From Kiritimatiellia bacterium (GTDB taxonomy: Bacteria; Verrucomicrobiota; Kiritimatiellia; RFP12; DVOR01), in NCBI GenBank assembly GCA_017457555.1, contig JAFTHG010000272.1, positions 1-7,699 of the forward strand: 7,699 nucleotides of DNA, written 5' to 3'. The position numbers and the translations under genes were made by a program. Positions 1-5,319 of this stretch are shown here, one piece after another. Under the pieces are notes generated by a model, which saw only the letters and a program-made list of their open reading frames with translations, was not told the DNA's origin and did not search any database. Each line of letters starts with the position of its first letter. The first letter of the stretch is position 1.

Positions 1-411
1 TATTTCAGATAAAAGATTGTCTCTTTCTGTGAGAAGCGCCTTATACTTCTTGTTTTGAGAAGTTATAGTTTCTTCTTGCGCATTTAATTCTTTTGCATAT
101 TCTTTTATTTGTTTATCCAAAAGGTTTACACTTTCGATGGCATTTTTGAATAGACCTCCAAATTCATCAAAAGCCTTTGCGTCATCCTCAAAAAAAGAAC
201 AACCAGTCGCTTTATGATAAAGTGACAAATAATAAAATGCTCGCGGGAAATCTTTCTTTTGGCGATAACTTTCATCCAATAAAGCACGTAACGCAGAAAC
301 GTCTCCTTCTCGAACGCGCTCCACAAGAAGGCTATCATTATCAGAGGCGAATATACACAATGGCGAAAATACAAATAAAACTGTCAATAGCGCAAAAAAG
401 TAAGTTTTCAT
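1..411 (-). CDS. Exported helical/coiled-coil protein, 3' end beyond the left edge (partial)
   Basis: An open frame of 137 codons runs from ATG at 411 to the left edge without a stop, so the C-terminus is missing. Residues 1-22 are a typical Sec signal peptide: M-K-T, a hydrophobic core (Y-F-F-A-L-L-T-V-L-F-V-F) and a likely type I cleavage after I-F-A22. The lone C19 lacks a proper lipobox. Residues about 28-70 resemble one Sel1/TPR-like helical hairpin (G-D-V-S-A-L-R-A-L-L...A-F-Y-Y-L-S-L-Y-H-K-A-T-G). From about 90 to the edge the sequence is charged and heptad-like (V-N-L-L-D-K-Q-I-K-E-Y-A-K-E-L), predicting a coiled coil. The start is supported by AAGGA at 420-424, overlapping the stop of the upstream gene and eight bases from ATG. 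It is the last visible operon member and would act in the periplasm or envelope, perhaps contacting the membrane protein encoded just before it. Family unknown. Confidence 0.8.
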   Translation of the reverse strand, partial: MKTYFFALLTVLFVFSPLCIFASDNDSLLVERVREGDVSALRALLDESYRQKKDFPRAFYYLSLYHKATGCSFFEDDAKAFDEFGGLFKNAIESVNLLDKQIKEYAKELNAQEETITSQNKKYKALLTERDNLLSEI

Positions 412-419
412 ATCATTAA

Positions 420-424
420 TCCTT
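420..424 (-). promoter_or_regulatory. Ribosome binding site AAGGA of the exported protein gene
   Basis: AAGGA on the minus strand overlaps the TAA stop of the preceding gene and sits eight bases before the ATG at 411. It confirms the signal-peptide start and shows the gene is not a chance frame. Confidence 0.75.
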
Positions 425-1277
425 AAAAGAAACTCTCGTGAGAAGTATCGTTTAGATACCCGTTTTGCCAAAAGCAATCTTCGCAATATCCTTTATGATT
501 GCTCGGAAGTGGTTTGGTCTTATGACATTTCTTACACGAATGTTCTAAACAACAGAAGTTTTCGTCTAAATGAATGTCACAAATAATGCAGCGCTGCAAA
601 CATAGTTCTGTAGCTGAAAAGTACTTTATGAAACCTTCCCCAACCAAAACATTATGCTGAGGGCAATAAATTTGCACGTTTTTCAATTTAGAAAATAGCC
701 CTGCAAAAATCAATCCAAAAACAATCGGCCATATCAAAACCTTAGGCGAGAAAATATACTGCCAAATAGATTTATGACAAGCAGATCTCACATCTGTTCG
801 CTGTTCAACGTCTGTCCACTTTTTTGCAATGTCCGAAAGTGGTAAAATGGATTTCCCGTTTGTTTGCAGTCCCCATAATACATGTAACTGACGTTTATTT
901 GGATAAATACTCCATGTCAAACGATATGCATCAGGATAATGTCGAGGATCTGGCAAACGAAAACTGCGACATAAAGTACGCCTATCCGATGGAACACTTG
1001 GATCCTCTGCCCAATTATGTAATGTGTCAATCGCTTTCTCAAGTCGCTGTAAACAATTAACAGGAATACGCTTATGCTTTGATGATATACTATCATTTAG
1101 AACATCATATCCATTACTATCATAAACATGATACGTTACAAACGATTCATCTTCCGCAAGCACAGCAGTTGGGAAAAGAGATGGTTCAATCTCGTTCAAT
1201 AGCCCCCCAAGTTCACCTGTAAAATAGGCATCTTGTGGTTGAACAATCTGATTAAAATTAACTTTATATCCTTCCAT
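423..1277 (-). CDS. Single-pass membrane protein with C-terminal cysteine-rich zinc-ribbon region (possible SrfA-like)
   Basis: A 284-residue protein I cannot assign with certainty. Residues 1-160 form a soluble domain with the beta-strand pattern Y-R-L-T-W...R-Q-L-H-V-L-W-G-L (118-137) followed by S-I-L-P-L. As I recall, SrfA-type proteins carry a similar hydrophobic-W-G motif ahead of a membrane helix, which is the only basis for an SrfA comparison. One transmembrane helix spans about 175-195 (V-L-I-W-P-I-V-F-G-L-I-F-A-G-L-F), followed by a K-rich flank. With no N-terminal signal and lysines after the helix, topology is unclear. The tail holds ten cysteines: C205, C226, C230-x2-C233, C242, C243, C248-x2-C251 and C265-x2-C268, with H208, H246, H252 and H261, consistent with one or two structural zinc sites. 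It starts three bases after the previous stop, with GGGG (1284-1287) as probable SD, and ends in TAA 11 bases before the next gene, so the three are translationally linked. Confidence 0.75.
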   Translation of the reverse strand: MEGYKVNFNQIVQPQDAYFTGELGGLLNEIEPSLFPTAVLAEDESFVTYHVYDSNGYDVLNDSISSKHKRIPVNCLQRLEKAIDTLHNWAEDPSVPSDRRTLCRSFRLPDPRHYPDAYRLTWSIYPNKRQLHVLWGLQTNGKSILPLSDIAKKWTDVEQRTDVRSACHKSIWQYIFSPKVLIWPIVFGLIFAGLFSKLKNVQIYCPQHNVLVGEGFIKYFSATELCLQRCIICDIHLDENFCCLEHSCKKCHKTKPLPSNHKGYCEDCFWQNGYLNDTSHESFF

Positions 1278-1280
1278 CTT

Positions 1281-2459
1281 TTACCCCACGAGAGCCTTAC
1301 AATATGTTGTTCCATTCATTAAGATCTTCCAGTTGTAAACGCGTTGGACAATATTCGTAGGTGACTTACAATTCATTGTACTATTATCTACCACATCATT
1401 CATTGAAGGTACCCATAATTCAATATGTGTCTCTTTCAATAGAGGACGCGCATTCAACTCCTTTGCCAATGCTTGAAGTTGTTCGCGTGCAGACGTAGGA
1501 TTATCTCTTTTATAGTCATGCAGATAACCCATATACGCTTCACCCAGTTTTTGTATTGATTCTGCAACTGATTGTTGGGGCTTTTCCTTACTATTATCCA
1601 AGAAAACAAAATAAATCAATGCAACATACAGTGATAATGCCTTTTCCTTGGGATATCCCTCCTCGCCAACGAGGGCTTGATTTATAAAATGTACCAGCCA
1701 GTCGTCTGTAAAAACATTAGAATCACGAAGCAACAAAGAATTACGGATGCCTTGGCTAAGGCCATCCCAATTTTTCTCTAAGTCCTGATTCTTCGTCTCT
1801 AAGTCTTTATTCGTTTGTTCAATAGTTTTTTTATCTTCTTGTAATTTTCTGTTGTCATCTTGAAGTTTATGAATAAGTTCCTCCTTCCGTGCGGATTCAT
1901 GCTCCAAACAAGCCTTTTTATCTTCTAAATCTTTTATTCTCTTCTGATCAGCGCATCGCGTTTGACAGAATTCTTCTAATTTTGTTTCATGTTCCTTATT
2001 TGTACGAAGAGCGTGTTTACCACGACACCATTCATCTTTTAAACTCCCCAAAAACGCTTTTCCCTTGTTGAAGCGTTCTTTATGATCGTCCTCAAGCAGA
2101 ATTAACTCCAAATCTAATTCGCGCTTTCCAAATTCTTCATATAGTTCTTTATATAAATATAACTCTTCTTGACACTGCTCGATATCTGCTTCTTTACTCT
2201 TAAGTTGCTCCTTTATTTTTTGCTTTTCATTACGTTCTTGTTTAAGTTCAGTTTTTAACTCTTTGTTTTCTTTAAGTATGTCATCTTTCCGAACTTCAAC
2301 TTCTGCAGCATCTTTTTCAATCATGCTATTATCGGTTGTATTTTCAGCATTTTTTTGCGAGGGCTCCTCCTCTGTCTCTCTCATATTTGACGAACCGTCA
2401 ATAGGATTTATTCCCATCATAGATTTAGACTCAAGAGAACTGACTGAGAATATGTCCAT
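1281..2459 (-). CDS. Long coiled-coil protein with GrpE-like C-terminal end
   Basis: A 392-residue soluble protein with no signal peptide or membrane segment. Residues 1-45 are low-complexity and polar. Residues about 47-115 and 155-230 are highly charged heptad sequence rich in E, K, L and Q, predicting a long parallel coiled coil. Residues 235-350 look like a helical domain (including A-L-S-L-Y-V-A-L-I-Y-F-V-F near 274-286). The last 40 residues look beta-rich: a P-S-M-N-D-V-V-D segment (361-368), then I-V-Q-R-V-Y-N-W-K-I (370-379), then N-G-T-T-Y-C-K-A-L-V. That order and spacing (P..D..D, then I..V...G-like turn, then a terminal K-A-x-V strand) resembles the beta-domain at the end of GrpE, which also follows a long coiled helix. 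GrpE is the exchange factor of Hsp70, and the upstream neighbour is an Hsp70-fold ATPase, so a partner role is plausible. This is inference; the coiled coil is certain, the GrpE match is not. It ends in TAA, three bases before the next gene. The ATG used has a poor SD. Confidence 0.75.
   Translation of the reverse strand: MDIFSVSSLESKSMMGINPIDGSSNMRETEEEPSQKNAENTTDNSMIEKDAAEVEVRKDDILKENKELKTELKQERNEKQKIKEQLKSKEADIEQCQEELYLYKELYEEFGKRELDLELILLEDDHKERFNKGKAFLGSLKDEWCRGKHALRTNKEHETKLEEFCQTRCADQKRIKDLEDKKACLEHESARKEELIHKLQDDNRKLQEDKKTIEQTNKDLETKNQDLEKNWDGLSQGIRNSLLLRDSNVFTDDWLVHFINQALVGEEGYPKEKALSLYVALIYFVFLDNSKEKPQQSVAESIQKLGEAYMGYLHDYKRDNPTSAREQLQALAKELNARPLLKETHIELWVPSMNDVVDNSTMNCKSPTNIVQRVYNWKILMNGTTYCKALVG
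1284..1287 (-). promoter_or_regulatory. Probable ribosome binding site of the membrane/zinc protein
   Basis: GGGG in the context GTGGGGTAAAAGATG, six bases before the ATG at 1277 and directly abutting the TAA stop of the coiled-coil gene. This arrangement favours translational coupling of the two genes. Confidence 0.5.
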
Positions 2460-2487
2460 GGGACACTTATTACCACTAATAACAAAA

Positions 2488-2493
2488 TCCTTT
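2488..2493 (-). promoter_or_regulatory. AAAGGA Shine-Dalgarno-like site upstream of the coiled-coil gene
   Basis: AAAGGA lies 28 bases before the ATG at 2459, too far to serve it well, but seven bases before an in-frame ATT codon at 2478-2480. Translation from ATT would add seven residues (I-S-G-N-K-C-P) and the frame is closed by a TGA at 2493-2495. Either a rare ATT start is used or the site is accidental. Confidence 0.35.
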
Positions 2494-2506
2494 CAATTCA
2501 ATCCGA

Positions 2507-4567
2507 TTAAATCACACTACCGGTGTCTTGCCAAAAACCCGTTTGAGACTGATAAACTACAAGCTTATAGTCCGCCTTACAATCAGTAGAATCGCACTTC
2601 TTCTTCAGTGACACTAACTCCAAATATTCTGCGCGACTTTTCGAATCTACGCATCGTTTTAATCGTGCCACAAAACGATCTCGCGTCCATGAAACATCCT
2701 CATTTTTTGGAATTAAATAATAAACTGCTGATTGTAATGTTTCTCGTGTCATACGACGTGCAATAATACTTTGTCCAATGTAAATTTCTTGGTCTGTGAT
2801 TTCGTTGTTAAAGATAAACGCCTGCCCATTCGGCCTTTGAAATGTTGACAAAAGCCCCCATTCACTCTCAAAAGTTTCCGCAAATCGCATTTTTTGGATA
2901 TTCCATCCAGAGATCTTGCCATTTGAAAGCATATAGTTTAATGCAGCCCCCACAGCAGTTACACTCTTAGCATCTCGAATGGTATTGTCTATGATTTTCC
3001 CAGTCTTATAATCTTCTTTTATAAAAGGATACCAATCACCTGCATAATAATTCTTAGCACACACAATACGATCGTTCGTTATTGGAATAACATCCTGCGC
3101 CAACATTTTCAATTCAGGCAATTCAGACGTTTTTCCACTCAGAAAGAATAAATCAATATCATATTGTGCCGCTAATTTTCCCACATTTTCAAACGCATCA
3201 TTAAATGACAGACGAATCAATTTATTAACAGTATCAATAGCGTATACGACTTGAAAATTCTCCCAATCAATGTCTGAAAAGTTTTGAAGCCCTACATTTT
3301 TCTTAAAATACTTCCAGTCTTCACCATTAACGCCAGCGTCATTAATTGTAAAATGTCCAGAAGGCGTTCCTGAAGCAAGTTGCTTCATTACTTGAATTGC
3401 TAAAGGTATAATGCACAGTTTTAAGTCTCGCACACACTGTTGAGTTAAAGTTGGCGTACTCTTTGCACCATGGAAATACTGCTCAACGCTACTCTTGCAC
3501 TCTTGACTTAATCGATCAAAACAAGGGAAAATAACCTTTTCAATAATTCGACGCATTAACTCATCACCAGCCTCAGCATATCCATCACGATAAAGTAATG
3601 CAGGTTGTATCTCATTCTCATTATCACCAAAACATTCGTATTCTACAATTGAAACATCACTTGTACCACCCCCAATATCAAAATTCATAATACGAAATGT
3701 TGTTCGGCCATCTTCTCGTTCGCGACCTGCGAGACGAATCCAACTTTGACCACAATCATCAAACTTATGAATTTCTGAAAACACATATGGTAGCTGAGAC
3801 GCAATTGCTTCATCTACATCCATATTCAAAGCAATTTGCCCTAGTGTATCAAAATTACTTTGCTCAAAAATTTTCACAGCATCTTCGCACCGCTGTTTAT
3901 AAATTTTAATCTCATCATGTGTCCACCCTGAAGGATATGTCACGATCACATCCTTGATTTGATACGGAGTAAACGTCATCGCTGTTGAGGTCAAATGATT
4001 ACACTGTTCCCATGCACGCTCAAGAATGCCAACGAGCATCCATACAAAAGTTGAACACCGCGGATAATTGGGAGCTGTTGGAGTCGCACATGGACGTAAA
4101 TGTGCAGGCATTGTATTTGCATTGACATAATCACCTCGTTCATTCATCCAATAAAGCAACGGTGTATTTAATGGCGACGCGGTAACCTGATTCATCTCTG
4201 CAAAAGAATTTGGCACCATGCTCCAAACAACGGGCGTTTTCATCGTGTCAGCAAAATAACGCTTGGGCGAACTCTGTTGGATCTGCAACCCATTATCAAT
4301 CATCTTACTAACTTCTTTAGTAGACAAACAGTCTTTAACCTCTTGGCCAAGCATTACAGGAGAGTAGCGAACAAACATTGTTGCCAATCGTTCTTCTTCA
4401 CTGATATTAACAACTTCTTCTTTCCTGAACAATCGTTTCTGTACTTCTTGTTTATAGCTCTGTTGTGAAACTGTTTTTTTAGTATCAAATGGCGGTTGAT
4501 GGAGCATTACCCATGATCCCGCAATCCCATGATCAACATTTGAGATGTCTGCGCGCGTAACGCCCAT
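2507..4567 (-). CDS. srfB: SrfB-family actin/Hsp70-like ATPase, C-terminal part
   Basis: These 686 residues are the remaining three quarters of SrfB. Visible family blocks, in order: R-Y-S-P-V...G-Q-E (67-76), S-S-P-K-R-Y (99-104), the strand V-I-V-T-Y-P-S (207-213), the phosphate-2 motif D297-I-G-G-G-T-S-D304, the adenosine-type motif L-S477-G478-K...L-P-E-L (476-486), D-W-Y-P-F (511-515) and an A-V-G-A-A helix start near 538-542. The C-terminus, G-F-W-Q-D-T-G-S, resembles the usual family ending, so the 3' end looks intact; it stops with TAA. Phosphate-1 is missing because it lies in the preceding frame. The first Met (4567) is simply the first ATG after the TGA and has no SD (context GACCGACACAAAGT before ATG), unlike the strong site of the N-terminal part. 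This argues against a designed independent start, although reinitiation after the TGA 12 bases upstream is possible. Joined to the N-terminal part with the TGA and four codons, the protein would be 926 residues, close to family length. Confidence 0.88.
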   Translation of the reverse strand: MGVTRADISNVDHGIAGSWVMLHQPPFDTKKTVSQQSYKQEVQKRLFRKEEVVNISEEERLATMFVRYSPVMLGQEVKDCLSTKEVSKMIDNGLQIQQSSPKRYFADTMKTPVVWSMVPNSFAEMNQVTASPLNTPLLYWMNERGDYVNANTMPAHLRPCATPTAPNYPRCSTFVWMLVGILERAWEQCNHLTSTAMTFTPYQIKDVIVTYPSGWTHDEIKIYKQRCEDAVKIFEQSNFDTLGQIALNMDVDEAIASQLPYVFSEIHKFDDCGQSWIRLAGREREDGRTTFRIMNFDIGGGTSDVSIVEYECFGDNENEIQPALLYRDGYAEAGDELMRRIIEKVIFPCFDRLSQECKSSVEQYFHGAKSTPTLTQQCVRDLKLCIIPLAIQVMKQLASGTPSGHFTINDAGVNGEDWKYFKKNVGLQNFSDIDWENFQVVYAIDTVNKLIRLSFNDAFENVGKLAAQYDIDLFFLSGKTSELPELKMLAQDVIPITNDRIVCAKNYYAGDWYPFIKEDYKTGKIIDNTIRDAKSVTAVGAALNYMLSNGKISGWNIQKMRFAETFESEWGLLSTFQRPNGQAFIFNNEITDQEIYIGQSIIARRMTRETLQSAVYYLIPKNEDVSWTRDRFVARLKRCVDSKSRAEYLELVSLKKKCDSTDCKADYKLVVYQSQTGFWQDTGSVI

Positions 4568-4579
4568 ACTTTGTGTCGG

Positions 4580-4582
4580 TCA
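4580..4582 (-). other. In-frame TGA interrupting SrfB
   Basis: The minus strand reads TTG AAT TGA CCG ACA CAA AGT ATG GGC without a frame change, so a single TGA is all that separates the N- and C-terminal parts of SrfB. The break falls between phosphate-1 (D201 of the first part) and the next conserved blocks, where family members are continuous. The likeliest cause is one base substitution (for example from TGG, CGA, GGA, AGA, TCA or TTA) or a sequence error. Leaky termination is possible. Wholesale TGA recoding is unlikely, because TGA also ends the SrfC-like gene just ahead of a good ribosome site and no other gene here carries an in-frame TGA. I looked by eye for a selenocysteine hairpin just downstream and saw no convincing one. 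Confidence 0.85.
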
Positions 4583-5287
4583 ATTCAACAAAACAGGCTT
4601 GCAATAACTGCGCATACTAGCCACATCCAATATACCCGCAGGATTGTCCTTCAAAACGATTGCACTCGTTCGCGTATTGCCAATATCAATTACAACGTGC
4701 GCATCTAATGGTTTTTGCGCAATTCTTTGACGAAAACCAATTTCAACATCTACTGATAAAAGTTCAGACGTTTGTTTTTCATTCAATTCAAAGCTAATCT
4801 TTTTAATTTGACGAATCTCGCCATCTTTTGCATCGCAATAAACAGATTTATATTGAGGTGCCGAACGTTTATTTGAAGCTACTGCAGTAGAGTTATTTAA
4901 ACAAAGTCCTCGTTTCAATGCATTCTGTGTTGGAGAAGTCGTTTCAATTGCCAATTCAATACCTAAGAAATTTGCGCGCTCCCCCTGAGAGTTTAATAAA
5001 TGTTTAAGCGTTAAACGATAGCGAACCCATTCACAGCCCGGCGCAATACTCTTCCAGTCCCCTTGCAATGCTTTGTCGCGCAACGCATTCCTGATATCAG
5101 GCGTAAACAACGGATTAGAATGTAATTCTCGATGACGTTCCTCAAACTTTCCGTCTTCAACATCATCCCAAAAAACCTCATCAATAAGAGAAAAATCAGT
5201 TAACGAAGTTAATGAATAAAATGGGAAGAAACGAAATTGACATCCCGTATTTAAAATAACTGTCGGCATCCACTTAAAAGTAGTCAT
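4580..5287 (-). CDS. srfB: SrfB-family actin/Hsp70-like ATPase, N-terminal part ending at an in-frame TGA
   Basis: These 235 residues are the N-terminal part of a SrfB-family protein, an ATPase of the actin/Hsp70/sugar-kinase fold (family about 1000 residues). The first ~190 residues form the family-specific N-terminal domain, beginning with a hydrophobic beta-strand (T-V-I-L-N-T-G). The phosphate-1 loop follows at D201-I-G-N-T205 in a V-V-I-D-I-G-N-T-R-T-S strand-loop-strand. The frame then stops at TGA (4582-4580), about 30 residues past this loop, in the middle of the ATPase fold. Reading through the TGA continues directly, in the same frame, into the 686-residue remainder of SrfB. The start is well supported: AAGGAG at 5296-5301 lies eight bases before ATG. 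Alone, this chain has half a nucleotide site. It is either the front of an interrupted gene, a readthrough substrate, or one subunit of a split ATPase; the first is simplest. Gene symbol is by family resemblance. Confidence 0.85.
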   Translation of the reverse strand: MTTFKWMPTVILNTGCQFRFFPFYSLTSLTDFSLIDEVFWDDVEDGKFEERHRELHSNPLFTPDIRNALRDKALQGDWKSIAPGCEWVRYRLTLKHLLNSQGERANFLGIELAIETTSPTQNALKRGLCLNNSTAVASNKRSAPQYKSVYCDAKDGEIRQIKKISFELNEKQTSELLSVDVEIGFRQRIAQKPLDAHVVIDIGNTRTSAIVLKDNPAGILDVASMRSYCKPVLLN

Positions 5288-5295
5288 TGCTTAAA

Positions 5296-5301
5296 CTCCT
5301 T
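5296..5301 (-). promoter_or_regulatory. Ribosome binding site AAGGAG of srfB
   Basis: AAGGAG on the minus strand, eight bases before the ATG at 5287, in the 32-base gap after the SrfC-like gene. It is the strongest SD in the window. It fixes the SrfB start and indicates that SrfB is translated independently of the upstream gene. Confidence 0.85.
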
Positions 5302-5319
5302 CCTATCCTCGTACCTAAT

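Noticed and set aside
126..374. Minus-strand frame of 82 codons near the left edge
   Set aside because: It lies in a different frame inside the edge-truncated exported gene, which has a signal peptide and SD. This one has neither, and its composition is unlike a real protein.
340..411. Lipoprotein signal in the exported protein because of C19
   Set aside because: The residues before C19 are S-P-L, which do not fit a lipobox; a type I site after A22 fits better.
177..419. Plus-strand frame of 80 codons
   Set aside because: Antisense shadow of the exported gene, with no SD and no recognisable domain. The other plus-strand frames (824-1060, 1889-2071, 2263-2589, 3697-3909, 4277-4468, 5604-5852, 6971-7312, 7464-7658) were rejected for the same reason.
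2460..2506. Terminator or promoter in the 47-base gap between SrfB and the coiled-coil gene
   Set aside because: No GC-rich inverted repeat with a T-run and no convincing -35/-10 pair is visible; the gap is consistent with operon spacing.
4580..4582. TGA read as Trp or Gly under an alternative genetic code
   Set aside because: No other gene here has an in-frame TGA, Trp is encoded by many TGG codons, and TGA ends the SrfC-like gene directly before a strong ribosome site.
4500..4582. Selenocysteine insertion at the SrfB TGA
   Set aside because: The position follows phosphate-1 in an ATPase fold, with no redox motif nearby, and I saw no convincing hairpin just downstream. A dedicated SECIS search would settle it.
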